Shown piece by piece: positions 34,445-43,209 of a stretch of DNA of 64,000 nucleotides (within the stretch, counting starts at the first letter, position 1; every line of letters begins with the position of its first letter). The notes below the pieces were generated by a model. The model was not told the origin of the DNA, ran no database searches, and saw only the letters and a list, made by a program, of their open reading frames with translations. The position numbers and the translations under genes were made by a program. Origin of the DNA: Streptomyces sp. CB01373 (GTDB taxonomy: Bacteria; Actinomycetota; Actinomycetes; Streptomycetales; Streptomycetaceae); the NCBI RefSeq assembly GCF_002803075.1, contig NZ_NNBK01000013.1:173960-237959 (forward strand), read 5' to 3'.

Positions 34445-35722
34445 ATGGCCGTCGTCCGTGACCTGCGCGTCCTGCTGCGCTTGAGGAACTTCAGGCGCCT
34501 GCTCGCCGTGCGCGTGCTCTCCCAGAGCGCCGACGGCGTCTACCAGGTCGCGCTCGCCACCTATGTCGTCTTCTCCCCGGAGAAGCAGACCTCGCCCGCC
34601 GCGATCGCCTCCGCGATGGCGGTGCTGCTCCTGCCGTACTCGCTGATCGGCCCCTTCGCGGGCGTCCTGCTGGACCGCTGGCGCCGTCGCCAGGTCTTCC
34701 TCTACGGCAACCTGGCACGGGCCGTGCTGGCGACGGCCACGGCCGTGTTGATGGTCGCCGCCGTACCGGACTGGCTGTTCTACGTCTCCGCGCTGTGCGT
34801 CACCGCCGTCAACCGCTTCGTGCTCGCCGGGCTGTCCGCCGCGCTGCCGCGCGTGGTCGACGCCGAGCGGCTGGTGATGGCCAACTCCGTGTCGCCGACC
34901 GCCGGTTCCCTGGCCGCTTTCGCGGGTGGCGGCCTCGCCTTCGCCGTGCGGCTGGTGGGAGCGGATTCCGACGCGGCCGTGGTGCTGCTGGGCGCCGCCC
35001 TGTATCTGTGCGCGGCCCTGACCTCGCTGCTCATGGCACCGGACCTGCTCGGGCCCGACCGCGAGCCGCGGCGGCCACGGCTGGGCGCGGCGCTGAACGT
35101 CACCGCGCGCGAGCTGATGGCGGCCGTACGGCACCTCGTCGCGCCGTCCCGGCGGCAGGCCGCCTGGGCGCTGGCCTCGATGACGCTGATGCGGTTCTGC
35201 TACGGGGCACTGACCGTCCTGGTGCTGATGCTGTGCCGCTACGGCCTGACCTCGAACACACGGGACGGGCTGCGTCTGCTCGGGCTGGCGCTGGCTCTCT
35301 CCGGCGCGGGGTTCTTCGCGGCGGCCGTGATGACACCGTGGGCGGCGGGCCGGCTCGGACCGTCCGGCTGGATCGCCGTGTGCGCCGGCTCCGCCGCGGT
35401 CCTCGAACCCGCCCTCGGCCTGCCGTTCGCCACCGGCCCCCTGCTCGTCGCGGCGTTCGTGCTGGGGCTGACCACCCAGGGCGCGAAGATCGCCACGGAC
35501 ACGATGGTGCAGTCCGCGGTGGACGACGGTTTCCGCGGCCGGATCTTTTCCGTGTACGACGTGCTGTTCAACGTGGCGTTCGTCGGCGCCGCGGGGGTCG
35601 CCGCGCTGATGCTGCCACCGGACGGCCGCTCGTCCGCGCTCGTCGTGATGGTCGCCGTGTTCTACGGGGCAGTTGCGGCCGCTATGACACGCTTTGCAGG
35701 CCGACAAGTGTCACGTCAATGA
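34445..35722 (+). CDS. major facilitator superfamily transporter
   Basis: 425 residues with about 12 hydrophobic helices. The MFS loop 2-3 motif is seen as GVLLDRWRRRQVFLYGNLARA (GxLxDRxxRR type) at about residues 74-90. The substrate is unknown; the family includes drug exporters. ATG 34445 is close to the terminator of ino1, so it has its own promoter in a short gap. The last bases of the gene and the following 111-bp gap are free of recognised sites. Confidence 0.86.
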   Translation: MAVVRDLRVLLRLRNFRRLLAVRVLSQSADGVYQVALATYVVFSPEKQTSPAAIASAMAVLLLPYSLIGPFAGVLLDRWRRRQVFLYGNLARAVLATATAVLMVAAVPDWLFYVSALCVTAVNRFVLAGLSAALPRVVDAERLVMANSVSPTAGSLAAFAGGGLAFAVRLVGADSDAAVVLLGAALYLCAALTSLLMAPDLLGPDREPRRPRLGAALNVTARELMAAVRHLVAPSRRQAAWALASMTLMRFCYGALTVLVLMLCRYGLTSNTRDGLRLLGLALALSGAGFFAAAVMTPWAAGRLGPSGWIAVCAGSAAVLEPALGLPFATGPLLVAAFVLGLTTQGAKIATDTMVQSAVDDGFRGRIFSVYDVLFNVAFVGAAGVAALMLPPDGRSSALVVMVAVFYGAVAAAMTRFAGRQVSRQ

Positions 35723-35833
35723 CACAGAGCCCCACCGGGTTACAGCAGTGTCAGTCCCGGCCTGTAACTTACGTGCGTCTTATTTCGACAGCATGTTCTT
35801 GCCGTCATGCACTAGTTCCAGGGGGACCCCCGA

Positions 35834-36340
35834 ATGACCACTCCGCCGCCGCCCCAGGGCCAGAACCCGCACGCTGAGGCGCCCACCGCTCCCATGGGGC
35901 AGCAGGCCGGTCAGCCTGGAGCCCCGCAGCAGCCGTACCCGCCGCAGGCGCCGTACGCCCCCTTCCCGCAGCAGCAGGGTGCCCCGGTCCCGCCGCCCGT
36001 TCCGCCGAAGTCCGGGGGCAAGAAGGTGCTGGGCGTCCTCGGCACGATGGGCCTCATTGCCGCCGTCCTCCTCGTCAAGTTCGGCATCGGCTGGTGGTTC
36101 ACCCAGACCGACGCCGAGACGACCTCGGTGGGCGCCTGCCTGCACAACAAGGGAACCGACTCCCACGCCGACCTCAAGGAGGTCGACTGCTCGTCCGGTG
36201 AGGCCGAGTACAAGGTGATCCAGAAGTTCGACGGCTCTTCCGACGAGAACAAGTGCGAAAGCGTCAAGGGGTGGACCGTCTCCTACGTCCAGTCCGGAGG
36301 CGGACACGACGTGGTGCTGTGCCTGACGGAGACCAAGTAA
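35834..36340 (+). CDS. LppU/SCO3897-like membrane-anchored protein
   Basis: 168 residues. A Pro/Gln-rich cytosolic leader (1-62, PPPP, QQPYPPQ) precedes one membrane helix (65-88) and an external domain of about 75 residues with four cysteines (102, 119, 141, 163), which could form two disulfides. I recognise it as the family annotated LppU/SCO3897; its function is unknown. ATG 35834 follows AGGGGGA. It ends 22 bp before the first of two parS palindromes. Confidence 0.8.
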   Translation: MTTPPPPQGQNPHAEAPTAPMGQQAGQPGAPQQPYPPQAPYAPFPQQQGAPVPPPVPPKSGGKKVLGVLGTMGLIAAVLLVKFGIGWWFTQTDAETTSVGACLHNKGTDSHADLKEVDCSSGEAEYKVIQKFDGSSDENKCESVKGWTVSYVQSGGGHDVVLCLTETK

Positions 36341-36362
36341 CACCCGCTTGACCCATGACGAA

Positions 36363-36392
36363 GGGGCGATGTTTCACGTGAAACATCGCCCC
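36363..36392. terminator. 30-bp perfect palindrome with parS at its centre (first of a pair)
   Basis: parS GTTTCACGTGAAAC at 36371-36384 with 8-bp arms (GGGGCGAT and its complement). It lies between convergent genes and also looks like a terminator for the LppU-like gene. Confidence 0.85.
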
Positions 36393-36404
36393 TCGGCGTT
36401 TCCC

Positions 36405-36434
36405 GGGCTCGTGTTTCACGTGAAACACGAGCCC
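36405..36434. terminator. 30-bp perfect palindrome with parS at its centre (second of a pair)
   Basis: parS GTTTCACGTGAAAC at 36413-36426 with 8-bp arms (GGGCTCGT and its complement), 14 bp before the end of the CCA-enzyme gene. The outer arms differ from those of the neighbour at 36363-36392, while the core is identical. The two centres are 42 bp apart. Confidence 0.85.
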
Positions 36435-36447
36435 TTTCCACGCACCC

Positions 36448-37920
36448 TCAGCCCTGCTGCTCCTGCTCGGCCCACCACTCCTTGAGGGCCGCCACCGCCG
36501 CGTCGTGCCCCATCGGGCCGTTCTCGAGTCGCAGTTCCAGCATGTACTTGTACGCCTTGCCGACGGCCGGTCCGGGCTTGACGCCGAGGACCTCCATGAT
36601 CTGGTTGCCGTCGAGGTCCGGGCGGATCGCGTCGAGCTCCTCCCGCTCCTGGAGCTCGGCGATGCGCTCCTCCAGGCCGTCGTACGCCCGGGACAGTGCT
36701 GCCGCCTTGCGCTTGTTGCGGGTGGTGCAGTCCGAGCGGGTCAACTTGTGAAGGCGGTCGAGCAGCGGGCCGGCATCGCGGACATAGCGGCGGACAGCCG
36801 AGTCCGTCCACTCGCCGGTGCCGTAGCCATGGAAACGCAGATGGAGTTCGACCAGCCGCGAAACGTCCTTCACCAGCTCGTTGGAGTACTTCAGCGCGGT
36901 CATGCGCTTCTTGGTCATCTTCGCGCCGACCACTTCGTGGTGGTGGAAGGAGACCCGGCCGTCCTTCTCGAAGCGACGGGTGCGCGGCTTGCCGATGTCA
37001 TGCAGAAGGGCGGCGAGGCGCAGCGTCAGGTCGGGTTCCTCCTCCAGCTCCATCGCCTGCTCCAGCACGATCAGCGTGTGGTCGTAGACGTCCTTGTGCC
37101 GGTGGTGCTCGTCGCTCTCAAGACGCAGGGCGGGCAGCTCGGGCAGCACATGGTCGGCGAGACCGGTGTCGACGAGCAGGGACAGGCCCTTGCGCGGGTG
37201 AGCCGACAGGATCAGTTTGTTCAGCTCGTCCCGGACCCGCTCGGCCGAGACGATCTCGATACGTCCCGCCATCTCCTTGATCGCCGCGAGAACCTCGGGG
37301 GCGACTTCGAAGTCGAGCTGGGCGGCGAAGCGCGCGGCCCGCATCATGCGCAGCGGGTCGTCGGAGAAGGAATCCTCGGGTGTGCCCGGAGTGCGCAGCA
37401 CCCGTGCCTCGAGGTCGCCGATCCCGCCGTGCGGGTCGATGAACGTCTTCTCCGGCAGCGCCACGGCCATGGCGTTGACCGTGAAGTCACGGCGGACGAG
37501 GTCCTCCTCGATGGAGTCGCCGTACGACACCTCGGGCTTGCGCGAGGAGCGGTCGTAGGCCTCCGACCGGTAGGTGGTCACCTCGATCTGGAAGCACCGG
37601 TCGACATCCCCGACACGGGCCTGCTTCTGCGCCCCGACCGTGCCGAAGGCGATCCCGACCTCCCAGACGGCGTCCGCCCAGGGCCGCACGATCTTCAGTA
37701 CGTCCTCGGGGCGGGCGTCGGTCGTGAAGTCCAGGTCGTTGCCGAGCCGGCCGAGCAGCGCGTCCCGGACCGAGCCGCCGACCAGGGCGAGAGAGAACCC
37801 GGCCTCCTGGAAACGGCGCGCGAGGTCGTCGGCGACAGGGGCGACCAGCAGCAGCTCGCTCACCGCGCGCTGCTGCACCTGGCTCAGGGCAGGGGAAGTG
37901 TCTTCGTTGGCGTTCGGCAC
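36448..37920 (-). CDS. CCA tRNA nucleotidyltransferase
   Basis: 490 residues. The class II nucleotidyltransferase head has GGSVRD (48-53) and DLDF (62-65). The neck and body follow, then an HD domain with LLHDIGKPRT. This is the CCA-adding enzyme with an extra HD domain (PcnA-like), expected to repair or add the CCA end of tRNAs; poly(A) polymerase activity is possible and cannot be told from sequence. GTG 37920 was chosen by homology memory; no strong Shine-Dalgarno is visible and 37974 is the alternative. Confidence 0.9.
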   Translation of the reverse strand: MPNANEDTSPALSQVQQRAVSELLLVAPVADDLARRFQEAGFSLALVGGSVRDALLGRLGNDLDFTTDARPEDVLKIVRPWADAVWEVGIAFGTVGAQKQARVGDVDRCFQIEVTTYRSEAYDRSSRKPEVSYGDSIEEDLVRRDFTVNAMAVALPEKTFIDPHGGIGDLEARVLRTPGTPEDSFSDDPLRMMRAARFAAQLDFEVAPEVLAAIKEMAGRIEIVSAERVRDELNKLILSAHPRKGLSLLVDTGLADHVLPELPALRLESDEHHRHKDVYDHTLIVLEQAMELEEEPDLTLRLAALLHDIGKPRTRRFEKDGRVSFHHHEVVGAKMTKKRMTALKYSNELVKDVSRLVELHLRFHGYGTGEWTDSAVRRYVRDAGPLLDRLHKLTRSDCTTRNKRKAAALSRAYDGLEERIAELQEREELDAIRPDLDGNQIMEVLGVKPGPAVGKAYKYMLELRLENGPMGHDAAVAALKEWWAEQEQQG

Positions 37921-38240
37921 AACAGAAAAGGGTACGTGGCCCGGGCGCCCGACCGCGCCGACATTGTTCGGCACCGGCCGCGGCGGATGCGCGGCAACAA
38001 CACCGCACGGGACGCGGCGGCGGCTCCCCTTTATTACCTGCTCAAGCTCTCCTTATTACCTACGCAACCTGCGCCTTTGTGACGTAACGAACAGCATCCC
38101 TGGATACGGGCATATCCAGGGCGTCCACCCGCGTCCAGCGATCTTGAAACCGCCTCCGAGGCACTTCCCCCCGGCGCACATCGTTACCATGCGTGGACGC
38201 ACATTCCGACGACCACTGACGACGAGGGACGGGCGAGCGC

Positions 38241-40718
38241 GTGGCCGAGGCGGCAGACTTCCAGGGGACCAGTCCCTCACCTGCCCGCCGAAGGCTGCGG
38301 CGTGCCGGGGCGCTGCTCACCGGAGCACCGCTGCTGGCCGCTCTGCTCCAGCTGCCCGCCACCCCGTCCGCACAAGCCGCCGGGCAGGAGTCCCCGCAGA
38401 CCGCGTCGGGCTCGCGCACGGTCGCCGTCTCAGTCGACTCGTTCAGCCCCAGCGCCCCCACGGACGGGGACACGCTGACCGTGTCCGGCACCGTGACGAA
38501 CAAGGGCAAGCAGGCCGTCACCGACGCCCACGTGGGCCTGCGCGTAGGCCCGGAGCTGGACACCCGCTCGGCGATCGACTCCGTGGCCCAGCGCACCAGG
38601 TTCGATCCGGGCGCCGACGGCCCCGAGGTCGGCGACAAGTACGCCCAGAAGTTCACGCAGCTCGCTCCGGGCGTCGCGGAGCACTTCAGCATCTCCGTGC
38701 CGGTCGACAAGCTGAACCTCGGCGCGAACGGGGTCTACGAGTTCTCCGTCTCACTGTCCGGCCAGACCTCCGTCCAGCCCTGGGAGCAGGTCCTGGGCAT
38801 CCAGCGCACGTTCCTGCCGTGGCAGCCGAACGACGCGGGCACGAAGACCAGGACGACCTATTTGTGGCCGCTGGTGTCCAGCGTCCACCTGACGGCCGAG
38901 ACGGGCCCCGGGGCACAGCAGACGCCGGTCTTCCTCGACGACGACCTCGCCAAGGAGCTCGCGCCCGGCGGACGCCTGGAGCGGATGCTGTCGCTGGGCA
39001 AGGACCTCGACGTCACCTGGGTGATCGACCCCGACCTGCTGGCGTCCGTCGACGCCATGACCCGCAACTACCGCATCCAGACCGCGGACGGCACGCCCGT
39101 GCCGGGCACCCACCAGGATGTCGCCAAGAAGTGGCTCGCCGAGCTCCAGCAGGCGGTGGCGGGCAAGGACGTCGTGGCGCTGCCCTTCGCCGACCCGGAC
39201 CTGGCCTCCCTCGCCCACCACGGCACGAGCGTCACCGGCTCGCTGAGCCAGCTCAAGGACGCCACCGACGTCGCCGCCAGCACGGTGGAGACGGTGCTCC
39301 ACGTGAAGCCGAGCACGGACTTCGCCTGGCCCGTGGAGGGCGCCGTCGACCCGTCGATCGTCAAGGTCGCCACCTCCGCGGGCGCCGACAGGATCATCAC
39401 GCGCAGCGACAGCCTCCAGGAGACCGGCGGGCTGTCGTATACGCCCTCCGCCGCCCGCCCGATCGGCGGCGGCACCACGGCGATCGTCGCGGACGCCCGC
39501 CTGTCGACGGCGTTCGAGGGCGACCTGACGCAGGCCGGCGCCAGCACACTCGCCGTGCAGGAGTTCCTCGCCCAGAGCCTGGAGCTCGACAGCCAGACGA
39601 GCCGGCAGCGCAGCATCGTCGTGGCCCCGCAGCGCATGCCCAGCGCGAGCCAGGCCCAGGCCATGGCGCAGGCGCTGACGGCCCTCCGGCAGAGCAACTG
39701 GTCCCAGTCGCAGGACCTGGCCGCGGCCGCCGCGGCCAAGCCGGACCCCGGCGCCACCACGAAGATCCCGTCCGCCGCGGACTACCCCTCCTCGCTGCGC
39801 AGGAAGGAACTCAGGCCGGCCGCCTTCGGGGCGATCGCCAGGACGCAGGACAAGGTCGACAACTTCCGGGTCGTCCTGACCGACCCGTCCCGGGTCGTCA
39901 CGCCCTTCGGGCGGGCCATGAACCGGGAGATGGCCACGTCGTGGCGCGGCCGGTCCGGCGGGGCGAGGGACTTCCGGAACGGCGTGGAGGCGTACCTCGA
40001 CGACCTCTCCGAGCAGGTCAAGCTGATCGACAAGTCGGAGACGAAGCTCTCCGGACGCAGCGCCACGATCCCGGTGACCGTGCAGAACAACCTGGTGCAG
40101 GGCGTCGACCACCTGATGCTGCGGCTCACCTCGACCAATCCCACCCGCCTCAAGATCGGCGGCAAGGCGTACTCGGAGCAGTCCGTCGCGGTCGCCGGCG
40201 GGCACACCCAGTCCGTGAAGTTCACCACGTCGGCCAACGCCAACGGCCCCGTGACGGTGGTCGCCCAGCTCTACACGCAGGACGGCCAGGAGTACGGCGC
40301 GCCGGTCACCTTCGACGTGAAGGTCACCGAGATCACGGCCACGGTGATGCTGGTCATCGGTGGCGGCGTCCTGCTGCTCGTCCTCGCCGGCTTCCGCATG
40401 TACACCCAGCGCAAGCGTGCAACGGCCAAGGAGGCGGCCCACGACCCCCAGGGTCCTCAGGACGCCGAGCACGCCGAGCGCGCAGAGGAAGCGCGGGACG
40501 GCGAGGACGGCGCCGGAGAGGCCGGCGACGGCGCGGACGGGCCGGAAGGCGTCGAGCCGGAGAACCCCGAAGGCACCGCCGGTCGTCCCGCAGAAGGCAC
40601 AGAAGAGTCCGGCACCCGGTCCCGGGCGGACGACCCGGAGCAGCCGAGTGACCCGACACCGGACACCGCGGCGGAAAGCACAGACCCGTCCGGCACGGGT
40701 GAGAAGGTGGACCGTTGA
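38241..40718 (+). CDS. DUF6049-family exported membrane protein
   Basis: 825 residues. An N-terminal signal sequence (basic ARRRLRR, then a hydrophobic core to about residue 48, ending near SAQAAG) precedes a long extracytoplasmic region with an Ig-like start (about 60-160). One C-terminal helix lies at about 695-715 (VMLVIGGGVLLLVLAGF), and an acidic cytosolic tail rich in Glu, Asp, Gly ends the protein. I know the family as DUF6049, always next to murJ in actinobacteria (Rv3909-like). A role in wall assembly with MurJ is inferred. The start is GTG 38241. Confidence 0.85.
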   Translation: MAEAADFQGTSPSPARRRLRRAGALLTGAPLLAALLQLPATPSAQAAGQESPQTASGSRTVAVSVDSFSPSAPTDGDTLTVSGTVTNKGKQAVTDAHVGLRVGPELDTRSAIDSVAQRTRFDPGADGPEVGDKYAQKFTQLAPGVAEHFSISVPVDKLNLGANGVYEFSVSLSGQTSVQPWEQVLGIQRTFLPWQPNDAGTKTRTTYLWPLVSSVHLTAETGPGAQQTPVFLDDDLAKELAPGGRLERMLSLGKDLDVTWVIDPDLLASVDAMTRNYRIQTADGTPVPGTHQDVAKKWLAELQQAVAGKDVVALPFADPDLASLAHHGTSVTGSLSQLKDATDVAASTVETVLHVKPSTDFAWPVEGAVDPSIVKVATSAGADRIITRSDSLQETGGLSYTPSAARPIGGGTTAIVADARLSTAFEGDLTQAGASTLAVQEFLAQSLELDSQTSRQRSIVVAPQRMPSASQAQAMAQALTALRQSNWSQSQDLAAAAAAKPDPGATTKIPSAADYPSSLRRKELRPAAFGAIARTQDKVDNFRVVLTDPSRVVTPFGRAMNREMATSWRGRSGGARDFRNGVEAYLDDLSEQVKLIDKSETKLSGRSATIPVTVQNNLVQGVDHLMLRLTSTNPTRLKIGGKAYSEQSVAVAGGHTQSVKFTTSANANGPVTVVAQLYTQDGQEYGAPVTFDVKVTEITATVMLVIGGGVLLLVLAGFRMYTQRKRATAKEAAHDPQGPQDAEHAERAEEARDGEDGAGEAGDGADGPEGVEPENPEGTAGRPAEGTEESGTRSRADDPEQPSDPTPDTAAESTDPSGTGEKVDR

Positions 40719-40763
40719 GGATGTCGTGGCCCGGAGGGCCCGGGACGATGAGGTGGGGTAAGC

Positions 40764-43091
40764 ATGAACGCGCCGTACGACGGTGACCGCGGCCAGGCCG
40801 TGGGCGGCTCGGGCCACCCCGACGCGCCGCCGCCCGGACACGGCCAGACGCCGCCGGAGCCCCCCGCGGACATGTACCTCCAGGACGCCTACGACGACGA
40901 CCCCTACCGGGCGCAGGACCTCACCGCCCAGGACCCGGTCGGCGAGGCGCTGTACGACCGCGCCGCGCACCCTCCGCCGCCCCCGGGCCCGAACGGGCCG
41001 CAGCAGCCGCTCTACGGCCGCCCCGCGCAGTCGCCCCACGCCCCCGACCCGCGCGTGTGGGCGCAGACCCCGCCGCCGGAGCCGTCGGGAACCACCCAGT
41101 ACCTGCCGCACGGCGAGGATCCCCGGACCACCGAGTTCGTCGGCGTCGACGACCTGGTCAGCCACTCCGGCGAGGACCACCACGAGCCGGACGCCTTCGC
41201 CCACCTCTTCCGCGACCAGCAGCAGGGCGGTCCGGACACGCGTCAGGGCGGCTACGGCCACCAGGGCCCGGGACAGCACGGCTACCGGCCACCGCAGGAC
41301 ATGGGCGGACGCCCGCGGATGGCGGTCCCCTCGGTTCCCGGTCCCGCCCCGGCCCCGGCCGCCGGTCAGGGACCGATGGGGCCGTACGCGCCCGCACCGG
41401 CCGTCGCCGAGGCCCCTGCCCCGGAAGCCGAGCCAGCCCCCGCTCCGGCGGCGAAGAAGGGCGGGAAGGCCTCGGGACTGCTGCAGTCGAGCGCCGTCAT
41501 GGCGGCGGGCACGATGGTCTCCCGGCTCACCGGGTTCATCCGCTCGGCGATGATCGTGGCCGCACTGGGCACGGCCCTGCTCGGCGACACCTTCCAGGTG
41601 GCCTACCAGCTGCCGACGATGATCTACATCCTGACCGTCGGCGGCGGCCTGAACTCCGTGTTCGTCCCGCAGCTCGTCCGTGCCATGAAGGAGGACGACG
41701 ACGGGGGCGAGGCGTTCGCCAACCGGCTGCTCACCCTGGTGATGGTCGCGCTCGGCGCGCTCACCGCCCTCACGATGTTCGCGGCGCCGCTGCTGGTCCG
41801 GATGCTCTCCAACTCGGTCTCCGGCAATCCGGCGGCCAACGAGGTCGGCATCACCTTCACCCGGTACTTCCTGCCCTCGATCTTCTTCATGGGCGTCCAC
41901 GTGGTGATGGGGCAGATCCTCAACGCCCGGGGCAGATTCGGCGCCATGATGTGGACGCCGGTCCTGAACAACATCGTCATCATCTTCACACTCGGCACGT
42001 TCCTGTGGGTCTACGGCACGTCCGCGAACTCCCACATGACCGTCACGAACATCCCGCCGGAAGGCCAGCGCCTGCTCGGCGTCGGCGTGCTCCTCGGCCT
42101 CGTCGTGCAGTCACTCGCGATGATCCCGTACCTGCGCGAGACCGGGTTCAGGCTCCGCCTGCGCTTCGACTGGAAGGGGCACGGTCTCGGCAAGGCCGCG
42201 ATGCTGGCCAAGTGGACCGTCCTCTTCGTCCTCGCCAACCAGGCGGGCGCCCTGGTGGTCACTCAGCTGGCCACCTCCGCGGTCGCCAGCACGCACATCG
42301 ACGGCACCGGCTTCAGCGCCTATGCCAACGCCCAGCTGATCTGGGGCCTGCCCCAGGCCATCATCACGGTCTCGCTGATGGCGGCCCTGCTGCCGCGCCT
42401 CTCACGCTCGGCCGCCGAGAACGACACCGGCGCCGTCCGCGACGACGTCTCGCAGGGTCTGCGCACGACGGCGGTCGCCATCGTGCCCATCTCCTTCGGG
42501 TTCCTCGCCCTGGGCATCCCCATGTGCACGCTGATCTTCGGCTCCTCGGGAACCGCGGCCGCCACCAACATGGGCTACATGCTGATGGCCTTCGGACTCG
42601 GCCTGATCCCGTACTCCGTGCAGTACGTCGTCCTGCGCGCCTTCTACGCCTACGAGGACACCCGCACGCCCTTCTACAACACGGTGATCGTGGCCGCGGT
42701 CAACGCGGGTGCCTCGCTCCTGTGTTACTTCCTGCTTCCGGCCCGCTGGTCCGTGGCCGGCATGGCGGCCGTGTACGGTCTCGCATACGCGATCGGCGTC
42801 GGTGTCGCCTGGCGCCGGCTGCGACAGCGGCTGGGCGGCGACCTCGACGGTTCGCGTGTCCTGCGGACGTACGCGCGGCTGGGCATCGCCTCGGTGCCGG
42901 CGGCACTGATCAGCGGCGCGGCCTGCTACGGCATCGGCCACACGCTGGGCCAGGGCGTCTTCGGGTCGTTCGTCGCGCTGCTGGCCGGTGGCGCACTGCT
43001 GCTCGGGGTCTTCTTCGTCGCCGCCCGCCGGATGCGCATCGAGGAAATCAACGGGCTCGTGGGTATGGTCCGCGGGCGCCTGGGGCGTTGA
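40764..43091 (+). CDS. murJ: lipid II flippase MurJ (MviN)
   Basis: 775 residues. A Pro/Gly-rich disordered cytosolic domain fills the first 235 or so residues. It is followed by about 14 helices with the MviN pattern: SSAVMAAGTMVSRLTGFIRS, then FQVAYQLPTM and LPRLSRSAA further along. It flips the peptidoglycan precursor lipid II across the membrane. The long N-terminal tail is typical of streptomycetes and may be a docking site. It lies 45 bp after the DUF6049 gene and before the pseudokinase gene. Confidence 0.94.
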   Translation: MNAPYDGDRGQAVGGSGHPDAPPPGHGQTPPEPPADMYLQDAYDDDPYRAQDLTAQDPVGEALYDRAAHPPPPPGPNGPQQPLYGRPAQSPHAPDPRVWAQTPPPEPSGTTQYLPHGEDPRTTEFVGVDDLVSHSGEDHHEPDAFAHLFRDQQQGGPDTRQGGYGHQGPGQHGYRPPQDMGGRPRMAVPSVPGPAPAPAAGQGPMGPYAPAPAVAEAPAPEAEPAPAPAAKKGGKASGLLQSSAVMAAGTMVSRLTGFIRSAMIVAALGTALLGDTFQVAYQLPTMIYILTVGGGLNSVFVPQLVRAMKEDDDGGEAFANRLLTLVMVALGALTALTMFAAPLLVRMLSNSVSGNPAANEVGITFTRYFLPSIFFMGVHVVMGQILNARGRFGAMMWTPVLNNIVIIFTLGTFLWVYGTSANSHMTVTNIPPEGQRLLGVGVLLGLVVQSLAMIPYLRETGFRLRLRFDWKGHGLGKAAMLAKWTVLFVLANQAGALVVTQLATSAVASTHIDGTGFSAYANAQLIWGLPQAIITVSLMAALLPRLSRSAAENDTGAVRDDVSQGLRTTAVAIVPISFGFLALGIPMCTLIFGSSGTAAATNMGYMLMAFGLGLIPYSVQYVVLRAFYAYEDTRTPFYNTVIVAAVNAGASLLCYFLLPARWSVAGMAAVYGLAYAIGVGVAWRRLRQRLGGDLDGSRVLRTYARLGIASVPAALISGAACYGIGHTLGQGVFGSFVALLAGGALLLGVFFVAARRMRIEEINGLVGMVRGRLGR

Positions 43092-43209
43092 GTCGGGGGT
43101 AGGCGCACAACCATCGTCCGCAGCTGTGTGTCGTGCATAGCGCCGGACTGTGGGCACAATTGGATTCGGCGTCGGACAGCGCGCGATGGATGGGGAGGCA
43201 GGAGCGACG

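Noticed and set aside
37574..40651. Open frame of 1025 codons on the plus strand overlapping the CCA-enzyme and DUF6049 genes
   Set aside because: Its product is Arg/Gly/Ala-rich with no recognisable domain. The DUF6049 protein in the other frame has a signal sequence and a membrane helix.
38751..42035. Very long open frame on the minus strand opposite the DUF6049 and murJ genes (over 1000 codons)
   Set aside because: It is a shadow frame caused by the high GC at third positions. The product is an Arg/Gly/Val-rich low-complexity string with no domain, while the plus strand has two clear genes.
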